Assembly: GCA_030837785.1 (NCBI GenBank)
Contig: JAUQYA010000126.1
Location: 1 to 38,521, forward strand
Direction: 5' to 3'
From: Albidovulum sp.
GTDB taxonomy: Bacteria > Pseudomonadota > Alphaproteobacteria > Rhodobacterales > Rhodobacteraceae
Length of the DNA: 38,521 bases
The notes under the pieces are model-generated. The model did no database searches. It was given only the letters and a program-made list of their open reading frames with translations, and was not told the origin of the DNA. Both the position numbers and the translations under genes were made by a program. Shown piece after piece: positions 1 to 8,744 of this stretch (the first letter of the stretch is position 1; each line of letters starts with the position of its first letter).

Positions 1-90
1 TGGAGATGGGGTGGATGCCGCTCTCCCCTGACGGCATCGCGATGTGCCAAACTCGTGGTGTTGAAGCACAAGCTGAAGGAGAGGGCATCC

Positions 91-1119
91 ATGGGAGAAG
101 TTAGCATCATCGGCGTCGATCTGGCAAAGAACGTGTTCCAGGTTCACGGGGCCGCGGAAGACGGGTCCGTCGTCTATCGCAAGAAGCTGTCACGGCCGCA
201 GTTCGCACGGTTCATGGCTGACCAGTCGCCGTGCCTCGTGGCGATGGAGGCCTGCGCCAGCGCGCACCATTGGGCGCGGGAAATGTCCCACTACGGGCAC
301 GAGGTCCGGCTGATCGCGCCGCACTACGTCAAGCCGTTCCTGAAGCGCCAGAAGAACGACGCGGCGGATGCGGAGGCGATCGTCGAGGCGGCCCTGCGGC
401 CGACCATGCGTTTCGTCGAACCGAAATCGGCCGATCAGCAGGCGCGGGCCGTTGCGTTCCGCTCGCGCGAGCAGTTCGTGAAGCAGCGCACCGAGGCGGT
501 GAATGCGCTGCGGTCGCATCTCTACGAATTCGGCCATGTCGCCCCCGAGGGGATCGGCTACCTGCCGCGCCTCGCCAAGGTCGTCGATGATCCCGGCACC
601 AACGTGCCGGAACTCGCGCGGGACGTCTGCCGCATGCTGCTTGAGCAGATCGCCCAGTTCACCGCCCGGATCGATACGCTGAAGGCCAGGATCGCGGCCA
701 TATCGCAGGAAGCAGAAATGCCGCGCCAGCTGCAGACGATGCCGGGAGTTGGTCCGATCACCGCACTCGCGGTCGAGACCTTCGCCCCGCCGATGGAGCA
801 GTTCCGGCGCGGACGTGACTTCGCCGCCTGGCTCGGCCTGGTGCCGCGGCAGCATTCCAGCGGCGGCAAGCAGAAGCTCGGGAAAACCTCGAAGATGGGG
901 CAGCGCGATATCCGGCGACTGCTTGTGATCGGGGCGACCGCCGTGATCCGCTGGGCCACGCGCCGTGGGGCGCCGAAGGGGTCGTGGCTGGCGCGGATGC
1001 TGGAGCGCAAGCCGGTCCCGGTCGTGGCAGTTGCGCTGGCGAACAAGATGGCGCGCGGCATCTGGGCGATGCTGATGCGCGGCGAATGCTATCGCGGCCC
1101 GGTGCTGATCGGCGCCTGA
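91..1119 (+). CDS. IS110/IS1111 family transposase (DEDD recombinase)
   Basis: 342 aa. The N-terminal RuvC-like DEDD domain starts with IIGVDLAKNVFQVHG (first catalytic Asp) and includes the VAMEACASAHHWAR and KNDAADAEAI motifs (about residues 62-102). The C-terminal Transposase_20 domain has the typical MPGVGPITALAVE and FAAWLGLVPRQHSSGGK stretches with a late serine. ATG 91 is preferred to an upstream GTG at 55 because AAGGAGAG (76-83) sits 7 bases before it. The length is normal, the frame is open throughout, and nothing argues against activity. The FVEPKSADQQA/RTEAVNALRSHLYEFG region resembles the IS1111 subgroup, which carries its guide RNA downstream of tnp. Confidence 0.93.
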   Translation: MGEVSIIGVDLAKNVFQVHGAAEDGSVVYRKKLSRPQFARFMADQSPCLVAMEACASAHHWAREMSHYGHEVRLIAPHYVKPFLKRQKNDAADAEAIVEAALRPTMRFVEPKSADQQARAVAFRSREQFVKQRTEAVNALRSHLYEFGHVAPEGIGYLPRLAKVVDDPGTNVPELARDVCRMLLEQIAQFTARIDTLKARIAAISQEAEMPRQLQTMPGVGPITALAVETFAPPMEQFRRGRDFAAWLGLVPRQHSSGGKQKLGKTSKMGQRDIRRLLVIGATAVIRWATRRGAPKGSWLARMLERKPVPVVAVALANKMARGIWAMLMRGECYRGPVLIGA

Positions 1120-1323
1120 TCGGGCATCGAATGGGCACTCGGGCCACCGAGTTGTGAGGAAGGCATGATCTGCATGGGCACATGATCGACATGATCCGGG
1201 TCGGGCAAACCAGAAACCTTCTCCGAGCCTCGAGCTCGCTCTTGGAGATGTGGCCCCGCTCCGCGCATCACCATCCCGGCCAGCGGCGCCAGTCAGCCGC
1301 ACGAACAGGCCTGACAAAAGACC
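1120..1323 (+). other. Noncoding 3' flank of the IS110 element, candidate seekRNA/bridge RNA region
   Basis: About 200 bp without a credible gene between the transposase stop and the IS6-like relic. It contains a perfect 6-bp hairpin, ACTCGG (1137-1142) with CCGAGT (1147-1152), and three copies of CATGATC at 1164, 1181 and 1190. In IS1111-type elements the noncoding stretch downstream of tnp encodes the RNA that selects the target. That role here rests on family knowledge and position, not on a recognised RNA fold. Confidence 0.35.
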
Positions 1324-1577
1324 GCACTCGATCACATGTCCGGACGATCAGAAATTCCTTGCAAACCGAGCGGCATCCACAAAAGAAGGTCGGATATGAG
1401 GCCCATCCCCTCCGCATGTTGCGCTTTCGGCGGAAGCGAAGTCTACAGCAGTTCTGCCGCCGTCCATGCCTCGATCAGCAACCACTTCAACCAAGAACGC
1501 GCATTCTACAGCAGACAGAAATTCATGGCGAACCGCACCGCGCTCTGACCGGGTGGCGGGGACTTCTTGCCGCCTGA
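1324..1577 (+). pseudogene. IS6-like transposase, C-terminal remnant with frameshifts
   Basis: Three frames must be joined to read it. GRSEIPCKP near 1340 resembles the family's NRAENSH region. MLRFRRKRSLQQF (about 1417-1455) is followed after a frame change near 1455 by AAVHASISNHFNQERAFYSR. After a second change near 1548 it reads TGWRGLLAA and stops at 1577. This matches the typical carboxyl end of IS6-type DDE transposases. The 5' part is missing, cut by the IS110 element on the left. The gene is dead. Confidence 0.7.
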
Positions 1578-1601
1578 CGCACCGCACCGGCTGCGCAAAC
1601 G

Positions 1602-1632
1602 GAGACGAGTTCGCATCCGCCTGACACCACCC
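1602..1632 (+). repeat. Right terminal end of the IS6-like relic
   Basis: Bases 1602-1632 closely match the stretch that ends the second relic at 12930-12961; both begin GAGACGAGTTCGCAT. The complement of the last bases, GGGTGGTGTCAGGCG, resembles the start of the third relic, GGGCAGTGTCAGACA (from about 20743), as expected for terminal inverted repeats. The repeat ends 1 base before the stop codon of the RND permease gene at 1634. Confidence 0.65.
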
Positions 1633-1633
1633 T

Positions 1634-4600
1634 TCAGGCGTTCCTTGACAGCAGGCGCGTGATCAGGATGAAGAACACTGGCACGAAAAAGATCGCCAGA
1701 ACCGTCCCCGTGATCGTTCCAAACAGCGTCGCATAGCCAATCGCCGTGCGCGCGCCGGCGCCTGCCCCGGCGGAGAGCACGAGCGGCGTGACGCCGAGGC
1801 CAAAGGCCAGCGAGGTCATCAGGATCGGCCGGAACCGCTGTTCGGCCGAATGTCGGACCGCTTCCAGTGCCGTTTCACCCAGTTCCGCCATGCGCTCGCG
1901 GGCAAATTCGACGATCATGATCGCGTTCTTGCCGGTCAGGCCGACCACAGCCAGCATGCCGACCTGGAAATAGACGCCATTCGACTGGCCGCCGATCCAG
2001 GCGCCGATCAGGGCGCCAAGAATGCCCACCGGCATGGCCAGAATAACGGCGATCGGGATCGACCAGCTTTCATAGAGCGCGGCAAGACAAAGGAAGACCG
2101 CTGCGAATGCCAGCCCGTAGAGCAGTATGGCGCCGGCGCCCGCTTCCTTTTCCTCAAGCGACATGCCTGTCCATTGCAGCGAGAAGCCGTGCGGCAGCTT
2201 TTGTGCCAGCTCTTCCATGGCGGCGATCGCATCCCCCGAGGTGTAACCGGCAGAGGCAGAGCCGTCGATCTTCATCGAGGGCAAGGCATTGTAGCGGTTG
2301 ACCTGCTGCGGGCCGAAGACCCATTCCTCGGTCGCGAATGTCGAGAAATCGACAAAGGCACCGTTGGCGTTCTGAAGCCGCCACAGGCTCAGATCCGCCG
2401 GCGAGGAGCGCGCCCAGGGTTCGCCCTGGACATAGACCCGCTTGACGCGGCCCTCATAGAGGAAGTCGTTCACATAGGCACTGGCCCAGACCGTCCTGAG
2501 AAACGATCCGACATCGGTGGCAGTCACGCCAACCGCCCCGGCTTTTGCCCAGTCGATATTGATGCGGAATTGCGATGCGTCTTCAACACCGCTGGGGCGC
2601 ACCCCGGACAGGCGAGGATCCTGAGCGGCCATTCCGAGCAGCATGTTGCGTGCCTGAAGCAGTTCTTCATGGCTTTGGCCGGCGCTCGCCTGAAGGATGG
2701 CGCTGAAGCCGTTCGAGGTGCCAAGCTCCATGACGGCGGGAGGCACGATGGGCACGACGATGGCCTCCTTGATGCCGCCCATGAGCGGCCCGAACGCGCG
2801 CTTGCCGATCGCATCGACGGAGTCTTCCGCGGCGGTGCGCTCTGCCCAATCCTTCAGCTTGACGAACATCATCGCCATGTTCTGGCCTTGCCCGCCGAAC
2901 GAGAAGCCCTGGACAGAGAAGACGGCTTCGACATTCTTGGCTTCAGCCGTGGTGTAGTAGGTCTCGACCTTCTTCAGCACGTCTCGCGTTTGTTCGGCGG
3001 TGGCGCCGGACGGTAACTGGACGATGGTGAGAAGCGCGCCCTGATCCTCGTCCGGCAGGAACGAGGTCGGAGTTCTCTGGTAAAGCGCGAGCATCCCGGC
3101 AACGATCAGCGCGTAGACGACCAGCATGCGCACCGGCGCGGCGGTCACGATATGGACCAGCCTGGCATAGCCCTTGACGACTTTGCCGAAGCGGGACTCG
3201 AAGCCCTCACTGAAGGCGCCGCCCAGGCGTCCCAGCATGCCTTTGCGCGGCGCGTGGGAATGCGGCTTCAGCATGGTCGCACACAGGGCGGGCGTGAAAA
3301 TCAGCGCGACGACGACCGACAGCATCATGGCCGAGACGATGGTGACCGCGAATTGCTTGTACATTTCGCCGGTCGATCCGCCAAAGAACGCCATCGGGAC
3401 GAAAACTGCCGAAACCACGACAGCGATGCCGATCAGGGCGCCCGAAATCTCGTCCATGGATTTGCGCGTCGCCTCGAGCGGGCCGAGATGTTCATCGCGC
3501 ATGATGCGCTCGACGTTTTCGACAACCACGATCGCGTCATCGACCAGCAGGCCGATCGCCAGCACCATGGCAAGCATGGTCAGCGTGTTGATCGTGAAGC
3601 CAAGCGCCGCCATGATCCCGAATGTTCCCAGCAGCACGACAGGAACGGCCATCGTCGGAATGAGCGTTGCCCGGAAATTGTGCAGGAAGACCAGCATCAC
3701 GAGGAACACCAGAGCGATGGCCTCGATCAGGGTCGCGATGACGGCTTCGATCGAAATCTTGACGAAGGGCGTGGTGTCGTAGGGGATGACATAGCTGATG
3801 CCGGCGGGAAAGTTCGCCTCCAGCTCAGTCATCTTGGCCTTGACCAGATTGGCCGTTTCCAGCGCATTGGCGCCCGACGCAAGTTGAATTGCCATGCCTG
3901 ACGCGGGCTTGCCGTTGAAGAAGGACGAGATTTCGTAGTTTTGCGTGCCAAGCTCGGCGCGCGCCACATCGCGCAGCAGAACCATGCCACCGTCGGTGTC
4001 GGCGCGCAGGATGATGCTTTCAAAGTCCTCGGGCGTCTTGAGCAGCGACTGCGCGGTGATCGTCGCATTCAGAAGCTGGCCCGGAGCCGCGGGCTGGGCA
4101 CCGAAGGCGCCAGCCGAGATCTGGGCGTTCTGTGCGGCGATCGCGCTGGTGACCACATTGGGCGAGAGATCGTAATATTTCAGTTTCTGCGGATCGAGCC
4201 AGATCCGCATGGAGTATTCGGCGCCGAAGACCTGGACCTTGCCGACGCCGGTCAGGCGCGATACCGGCTCGACCATGTACGAACTCAGATAGTCGGACAG
4301 GTCGATATTGCTGCGCGCGCCGTCATCGGAGACAAGGCCGATGACCATGAGAAAGCCGGTCGCGGACTTTTCGACCGTGACCCCCTGGCGGGTCACGTCC
4401 TGGGGCAGCCGTGCTTGGGCCTGAGCCAGCTTGTTCTGCACCTGCACCTGCGCGATGTCAGGGTCAGTCCCGATCGCGAAGGTCAGCGTCACAGTCGCGC
4501 GCCCGGTCGATGTCGTCGAAGAGTCGATGTAACGCAGCCCGTCAAGGCCGGTCATCTCCTTCTCGATGATCTGGACGACCGTATCCGCGACGGTCTCGGC

Positions 4601-4759
4601 CGAAGCGCCGGGATAGGTGGCGCCGATAACGATCGAAGGGCCGGCAATCGACGGATATTGCGAAACCGGCAGCCGCAGGATCGACACAACGCCGAGCCCC
4701 ATGATGATGATTGCGATAACCCAAGCGAAAATCGGGCGGTCGATAAAGAAACGGGCCAT
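1634..4759 (-). CDS. RND efflux permease (HAE1 family, AcrB/MexB-like)
   Basis: 1041 aa, full length for the family. This is the inner-membrane proton/drug antiporter of a tripartite pump. The N-terminus MARFFIDRPIFAWVIAI is the canonical TM1 start. The proton-relay Asp pair is in LAIGLLVDDAIVVVENVE (about residues 395-412). The C-terminal half repeats the fold with PVGILGALIG and TGKNAIMIVEFA. The gene lies 2 bases downstream of its adaptor gene, so they form one operon. No outer-membrane factor is encoded nearby, so the pump must borrow one. An IclR regulator is divergent, as in the TtgGHI/SrpABC solvent pumps controlled by TtgV/SrpS. The substrate is unknown; aromatic or solvent-like compounds are only a guess from that parallel. 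Confidence 0.95.
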   Translation of the reverse strand: MARFFIDRPIFAWVIAIIIMGLGVVSILRLPVSQYPSIAGPSIVIGATYPGASAETVADTVVQIIEKEMTGLDGLRYIDSSTTSTGRATVTLTFAIGTDPDIAQVQVQNKLAQAQARLPQDVTRQGVTVEKSATGFLMVIGLVSDDGARSNIDLSDYLSSYMVEPVSRLTGVGKVQVFGAEYSMRIWLDPQKLKYYDLSPNVVTSAIAAQNAQISAGAFGAQPAAPGQLLNATITAQSLLKTPEDFESIILRADTDGGMVLLRDVARAELGTQNYEISSFFNGKPASGMAIQLASGANALETANLVKAKMTELEANFPAGISYVIPYDTTPFVKISIEAVIATLIEAIALVFLVMLVFLHNFRATLIPTMAVPVVLLGTFGIMAALGFTINTLTMLAMVLAIGLLVDDAIVVVENVERIMRDEHLGPLEATRKSMDEISGALIGIAVVVSAVFVPMAFFGGSTGEMYKQFAVTIVSAMMLSVVVALIFTPALCATMLKPHSHAPRKGMLGRLGGAFSEGFESRFGKVVKGYARLVHIVTAAPVRMLVVYALIVAGMLALYQRTPTSFLPDEDQGALLTIVQLPSGATAEQTRDVLKKVETYYTTAEAKNVEAVFSVQGFSFGGQGQNMAMMFVKLKDWAERTAAEDSVDAIGKRAFGPLMGGIKEAIVVPIVPPAVMELGTSNGFSAILQASAGQSHEELLQARNMLLGMAAQDPRLSGVRPSGVEDASQFRINIDWAKAGAVGVTATDVGSFLRTVWASAYVNDFLYEGRVKRVYVQGEPWARSSPADLSLWRLQNANGAFVDFSTFATEEWVFGPQQVNRYNALPSMKIDGSASAGYTSGDAIAAMEELAQKLPHGFSLQWTGMSLEEKEAGAGAILLYGLAFAAVFLCLAALYESWSIPIAVILAMPVGILGALIGAWIGGQSNGVYFQVGMLAVVGLTGKNAIMIVEFARERMAELGETALEAVRHSAEQRFRPILMTSLAFGLGVTPLVLSAGAGAGARTAIGYATLFGTITGTVLAIFFVPVFFILITRLLSRNA

Positions 4760-4761
4760 GA

Positions 4762-5907
4762 TCAGTTGCTTCCGACTGGCGCAGTTTCAGGGTTCTGCTC
4801 ATCGGTCACGATCTGGACTTCCGCTCCCGGCGCGGCCTTCTGGAAACCGGAGACAACGACGGTCTCGCCCCCCTTCAGCCCGCCAGTCGTAACCCAGCGG
4901 TTGCCATCAGCGGTCAAGACAGACAACTGCCGGACAGCGATCTTGCCGTTCTCCACGATCCAGACGCTCGCCCCGCCGCTCGCATCGCGCATGACCGCGT
5001 TCTGCGGCACCAGAACCGCCCCCTTTGTCACGCTTGTCGGCAACTCGACTTCGACATAAAGGCCGGGAAGCAGATCGTGTTGGGGGTTCGGGAAGCTCAC
5101 GCGCAACGTCACCATGCCGGTGGTCGGCTCGACCCGAGGCTCGGCAGCCTTGATCTCACCCTTCGCCTCGTAAAGCTGCCTGTTGGGCAGGATCATGGTT
5201 GCGCTGGCATGTTTCATGGCTTCGCGCCGCTCGGATGTGGCATTCCAGTCGAGAAGGTCGTTGGCCGATAGCGTCACATCGACATAGATGGGATCGAGCG
5301 TTCGGATTGTCGTCAGCGTGGTGACCTGCTGGGCACCGACCAGAGCCCCGGTCGTGGTCTGGGAAAAGCCGATGACTCCTGCGACAGGCGCTCGAACGGT
5401 CGTGCGATCAAGATCGATCTCGGCGGTGGTCAACTTGGCTCTCGCTATTTGCAGCGCCGCGTCTGCGGATCTTTGGGCCGCGACTGTCTTGTCCCGATTG
5501 GCCGCCGAGCCGGTACTGTTCGAGAAAAGGCTATTTGCGCGCTCTGCTTCGACAACAGCCAGGTCATAGTTGGCTTGCGCCTCGGCTACCGCGGCCTCCG
5601 CCGCCGCCACCGCCGCACTATAGGTGGCACTTTCGATCTGATATAGCGGCGCGCCGGCCTCGACTGGCTCGCCTTCCTCGAAAAGGCGCTCCTGTATGAT
5701 GCCCGAGACCTGGGGCCGCACCTCGGCGATCGTCGATGCCTTGACGCGCCCTGGAAGGCGGACCGTCGCCGTATAATCCGTGGCTTCTGCCGTCATGACG
5801 GCGACCTCGGGCATTGGCTGCTGGGCAAGCGCCGCCACAGGTGCGAGAATGGTCAGCAGCGACATCGCCGATGCAACAACGGCTTTTTTCTTGAAAGGTC
5901 CTGGCAT
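4762..5907 (-). CDS. RND periplasmic adaptor (membrane fusion protein, AcrA/MexA-like)
   Basis: 381 aa. It links the RND permease to an outer-membrane channel. The signal peptide is MPGPFKKKAVVASAMSLL..VAALAQQ, cleaved after ALA. There is no lipobox Cys, so it is a soluble or permease-anchored form rather than a lipoprotein. Barrel/lipoyl halves (VRPQVSGIIQERLFEEGEPV and TVRAPVAGVIGFSQ) flank an alpha-helical hairpin (about residues 100-165, Ala-rich heptads), followed by the beta-barrel and membrane-proximal domains. ATG 5907 is chosen because it starts a clear signal peptide with a purine-rich GAGAG upstream; the open frame runs further, to 6051. It is the first gene of the pump operon. Confidence 0.94.
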   Translation of the reverse strand: MPGPFKKKAVVASAMSLLTILAPVAALAQQPMPEVAVMTAEATDYTATVRLPGRVKASTIAEVRPQVSGIIQERLFEEGEPVEAGAPLYQIESATYSAAVAAAEAAVAEAQANYDLAVVEAERANSLFSNSTGSAANRDKTVAAQRSADAALQIARAKLTTAEIDLDRTTVRAPVAGVIGFSQTTTGALVGAQQVTTLTTIRTLDPIYVDVTLSANDLLDWNATSERREAMKHASATMILPNRQLYEAKGEIKAAEPRVEPTTGMVTLRVSFPNPQHDLLPGLYVEVELPTSVTKGAVLVPQNAVMRDASGGASVWIVENGKIAVRQLSVLTADGNRWVTTGGLKGGETVVVSGFQKAAPGAEVQIVTDEQNPETAPVGSN

Positions 5908-6064
5908 GGGTCTCTCACTGGGCGATTGACGAAATTCGGACGAAGGCGAAGCAATGACGGGGTGGCGCATCAGCGGTGCGAACCAACAGGTTCGATCTGC
6001 AACCAGAAGTGTTTCACGACAGAGACCGGCTCCCAGGAAAACATGCCTCAACGCGGGTGCGGAA

Positions 6065-6077
6065 GCAAATGATTTGC
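6065..6077. promoter_or_regulatory. Candidate IclR-family operator
   Basis: A perfect 13-bp palindrome, GCAAAT-G-ATTTGC. Its AAATNATTT core matches the published E. coli IclR-type consensus (GGAAATNATTTCC) at the inner positions. It lies in the gap between the divergent pump operon and the IclR gene, just upstream of the predicted -35 of the regulator. A second dyad, ACCGC-ATT-GCGGT, lies at 6089-6101 between -35 and -10. Autorepression and pump repression are inferred. Confidence 0.5.
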
Positions 6078-6085
6078 TCGTTGGA

Positions 6086-6113
6086 TTGACCGCATTGCGG
6101 TGCAGTGTATCGT
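6086..6113 (+). promoter_or_regulatory. Predicted sigma-70 promoter of the IclR gene
   Basis: TTGACC (6086-6091), a 16-bp spacer and TATCGT (6108-6113). This places the transcript start about 20 bases ahead of ATG 6140. The dyad at 6089-6101 overlaps it. Confidence 0.4.
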
Positions 6114-6139
6114 AATTCGTGAGTTGGGCAGGAATGTCA

Positions 6140-6925
6140 ATGCGATTCGATCATCAGAATGACAGTGAACCGACCATGACCGAGGTGAGTGACGGAACGG
6201 CAGGCATCCAGGTCATCGCGCGCGCCGCCGCGATCCTGCGCCAACTGGGCGATCATCCTGACGGGCTGAGCCTGGCGTCCGTCGCCACGCGGGTCGGGCT
6301 GGCGCGATCTACCGTGCAGCGGATCATGCAATCGCTTGAAGCTGAAGGTTTCGTCGAGCTTTCGGCGCAGGGACATGGCTTTCGTCTTGGCCCCATGCTT
6401 TCCAAACTCGTCTATCGCCGGCATGCCGACATTGTGACCGAGGTGCGTCCCTTTGTCGGGAGGCTGAGCAACGAACTGGGTGAAACCGTGGCGCTTTGCA
6501 CCCTGGCAGGCACCAACGTCGCCGTGATTGACCGCTGCATTGCCGAGCAACCCCTGCGTGTCGATTTTGCCGTAGGGACAGTCCCCATCGCCACCCATCA
6601 GATCGCATGTGGGCGCGCGATCCTGGCCGAGCTTGCGCCGGAGCTGGTGTCGCAGATCCTTTCGGAGAGCATCGCAGGTGCCGATGTCGCGCAGGAACTG
6701 GCGGCTATTTCCCGCGAAAGGGATGCCGGCCGCGACACGGCGTCCTTCATCCCCGGCATCTTCAGTCTTGCTGTTCCCCTGCGTACCCACCTTGGCCTTT
6801 ATGCCCTGACGGTGGTTCTGCCATCAGTTCGCATCGGCACGCGGGAAGATGCCATCTTTGCAAGTCTTCGGCGGTGTCGTGACAGTATAGAAGACAAGAT
6901 CGGTGCGATTGGATCGACGAGCTGA
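6140..6925 (+). CDS. IclR family transcriptional regulator
   Basis: 261 aa. The N-terminal winged helix-turn-helix is GIQVIARAAAILRQLGDHP..LSLASVATRVGLARSTVQRIMQSLEAEGFVEL (about residues 20-75). The C-terminal effector-binding domain contains LSNELGETVALCTL and PIATHQIACGRAILA. ATG 6140 is preferred because AGGA (6130-6133) lies 6 bases upstream; GTG 6119, ATG 6134 and ATG 6176 are alternatives. It is divergent from the RND pump and upstream of the MFS/M20 genes, so it could control either or both. The 13-bp palindrome in the shared intergenic region points to the pump and to itself. The ligand is unknown. Confidence 0.9.
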   Translation: MRFDHQNDSEPTMTEVSDGTAGIQVIARAAAILRQLGDHPDGLSLASVATRVGLARSTVQRIMQSLEAEGFVELSAQGHGFRLGPMLSKLVYRRHADIVTEVRPFVGRLSNELGETVALCTLAGTNVAVIDRCIAEQPLRVDFAVGTVPIATHQIACGRAILAELAPELVSQILSESIAGADVAQELAAISRERDAGRDTASFIPGIFSLAVPLRTHLGLYALTVVLPSVRIGTREDAIFASLRRCRDSIEDKIGAIGSTS

Positions 6926-7231
6926 CAGCGTGGACCCCAGGGTCATGTTCCGATCCGGTGATCCGCCCTCCAGACCCAACACTCCGTTCAGGACTCACCT
7001 GAGCGGGAACAGCCGGACCTGTTCGCGCACGGGTGGCAACCGACGCATCCGGATACATCCCTGGCGTGCCGGGACAGTGACATCGCCAGACTGGCCTGTT
7101 ATGCCTCCGGAGCGCTGGAATATGGTTCCGCACTTGCCCTGGGACTGTCATCGAAAAATAGATTTCGTGATGTCATGTCTCACTGGCATCGGGTTCAAGC
7201 ATGACATGTATCGCAACGATTGAGGGGCCCC
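6926..7231. other. Intergenic region with an inverted repeat ahead of the MFS gene
   Basis: 306 bp with no convincing gene in any frame. The only clear structure is an 8-bp perfect inverted repeat, ATGTCATG (7170-7177) and CATGACAT (7200-7207), separated by 22 bases and ending 24 bases before ATG 7232. It could be an operator or a leader hairpin. A ribosome site, GAGGGG (7222-7227), precedes the MFS start. Confidence 0.35.
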
Positions 7232-8728
7232 ATGACTGGCACTGCAACAGAAACATATCGCGGCAACGACCGCGTTCTATTCGGGATGATCCTCGGCGTG
7301 CTCGCGTTCTGGCTGTTTGCCCAGACGACGCTGAACATCGCGCCGACGATGGCGGCCGATCTTCAGCTTGAGCAGTCCTTCATGAACATCGCCGTCTCGA
7401 TCACGGCGCTGTTCTCCGGCATCTTCATCGTCGTCATCGGCGGGCTGGCCGACCGGGTCGGCCGCGTCAGGATGGTGAAGCTGGGCTTCATCTTCTCGAT
7501 CATCGGCTCGCTGCTGGTGGGCTTTGCACCGTCAGGCGGATCGGGCGGGCTTTTCCTGATGCTGGGGCGGGTCTGTCAGGGCCTGTCGGGTGCCTTCATC
7601 ATGCCGGCTTCGCTGGCGCTGGTGAAAGCCTATTGGGACGGGGCCGAGCGTCAGCGCGCCATTTCGCTGTGGTCGATGGGGTCCTGGGGCGGTTCCGGCT
7701 TTGCGGCGCTGTTCGGCGGGCTGATGGCCGGCAGCGTCGGCTGGCGCTGGATCTTCATCATCGGCGCCGCCGTCGCAGTGATCGGGATGCTGATGATGCG
7801 CGGCATGCCGGAAAGCAAGGCGCCCGCGAAAGCGGGTTACAAGTTCGACCTGCCGGGTGTCCTTTCCTTCATGCTCGCTATGGTCGCCTTGCAGGTCTTC
7901 GCGACACAGGGCGGCGCCTGGGGCTGGACCAGCCCGCTTTCGCTGGGGCTTCTGGCCGTGGCGGTGATCTTCGGCGTCATCTTCTATCGGATCGAAAGCG
8001 GCAATCCCAACGCCTTCGTGCAGTTCCGGCTGTTCAGGAACATGACCTTTACCGGCGCGACGATCTCCAACCTGCTGATCAACGCGACCGGCGGCATCAT
8101 CATGGTCACGATGCTGCTGCTGCAACAGGGCGGTGCGAAGACGGCGACCGAGGCCGGCCTGCTGACCATCGGCTACGCCATCGCCATCCTCGCCTTCATC
8201 CGCGTCGGTGAGAAGATGTTGCAGCGTCACGGTCCGCGCAAGCCGATGCTCTGGGGCTGCTACATCGTCGGCCTTGCCGTCCTTCTCCTGATGCCAACCA
8301 ACCTGATGCTGGGCACCTATCAGGTTCTGGCGGTGTGCGCCTTCGCGCTTTTCGGGTTGGGACTTGGCTTCTATGCCACGCCCTCGACCGATGCGGCGCT
8401 GTCGAACCTACCCGAGGATCAAAGCGGCGCGGGCGCAGGCATCTACAAGATGGCCTCCTCGCTTGGCGCCTCCTTCGGGGTCGCGATCTCGGCGACGATC
8501 TACACCTCGATCGCCGGCAATCCCGATGGCGTCAAGTGGATCGAGGGCGTCATCACCTTCGTCGGCAATCAGGAAAACCTGGCCTCGCGCGAGGCGGCCT
8601 TCTTTGCGCTGCTGGCCAATCTGGCGATGGTCGCCGCGGCGGTGCTGTCGATCATGCTCACGGTGCCCAAGGGCAGGGCCGTGGCGCAGCAAGAACTCAA
8701 GGGCGCCAGCCCCTCCAAGGCCCCCTGA
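7232..8728 (+). CDS. MFS transporter, DHA2-like (about 14 TM)
   Basis: 498 aa. The length and hydrophobic pattern fit the 14-helix EmrB/QacA branch. MFS motif A is GGLADRVGRVRMVKLG between TM2 and TM3; the antiporter-type motif region follows TM5 (MGSWGGSGFAALFGGLMAGSVGWRWIF). ATG 7232 is used because GAGGGG lies 4 bases upstream. Sixteen bases separate it from the M20 amidohydrolase gene, so the pair is an operon: one imports or exports a compound that the other hydrolyses or releases. The direction and substrate cannot be read from sequence; DHA2 members are mostly exporters. Confidence 0.9.
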   Translation: MTGTATETYRGNDRVLFGMILGVLAFWLFAQTTLNIAPTMAADLQLEQSFMNIAVSITALFSGIFIVVIGGLADRVGRVRMVKLGFIFSIIGSLLVGFAPSGGSGGLFLMLGRVCQGLSGAFIMPASLALVKAYWDGAERQRAISLWSMGSWGGSGFAALFGGLMAGSVGWRWIFIIGAAVAVIGMLMMRGMPESKAPAKAGYKFDLPGVLSFMLAMVALQVFATQGGAWGWTSPLSLGLLAVAVIFGVIFYRIESGNPNAFVQFRLFRNMTFTGATISNLLINATGGIIMVTMLLLQQGGAKTATEAGLLTIGYAIAILAFIRVGEKMLQRHGPRKPMLWGCYIVGLAVLLLMPTNLMLGTYQVLAVCAFALFGLGLGFYATPSTDAALSNLPEDQSGAGAGIYKMASSLGASFGVAISATIYTSIAGNPDGVKWIEGVITFVGNQENLASREAAFFALLANLAMVAAAVLSIMLTVPKGRAVAQQELKGASPSKAP

Positions 8729-8744
8729 GGAAAGGACGGACATC

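Larger units (their letters stand above)
1..1323 (+). mobile_element. IS110 family (IS1111-type) insertion sequence, ends approximate
   Basis: One intact IS110-type transposase gene with noncoding flanks. The left flank holds an inverted repeat, GATGCCG (14-20) and CGGCATC (32-38). The string TGGAGATG occurs at 1-8 and again at about 1243-1250 near the right side. I could not fix the exact ends: the left end may lie at or before base 1. The right limit is set by the point near 1324 where IS6-like transposase similarity begins, so the element appears to have landed inside an older IS6-like copy whose 5' part would lie left of the window. IS110 elements leave no reliable terminal repeats, so the bounds are inference. 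Confidence 0.6.

Noticed and set aside
1164..1196. CRISPR-like array from three CATGATC copies
   Set aside because: The repeats are only 7 bp with uneven short spacing; there are no cas genes in the window.
190..1335. Long minus-strand open frame of 381 codons over the IS110 transposase
   Set aside because: Arg/His/Gly-rich composition without domains; a GC-rich antisense shadow of the transposase gene.
6903..7223. Small gene after the IclR regulator
   Set aside because: No ribosome site, no family resemblance, and composition unlike neighbouring genes.
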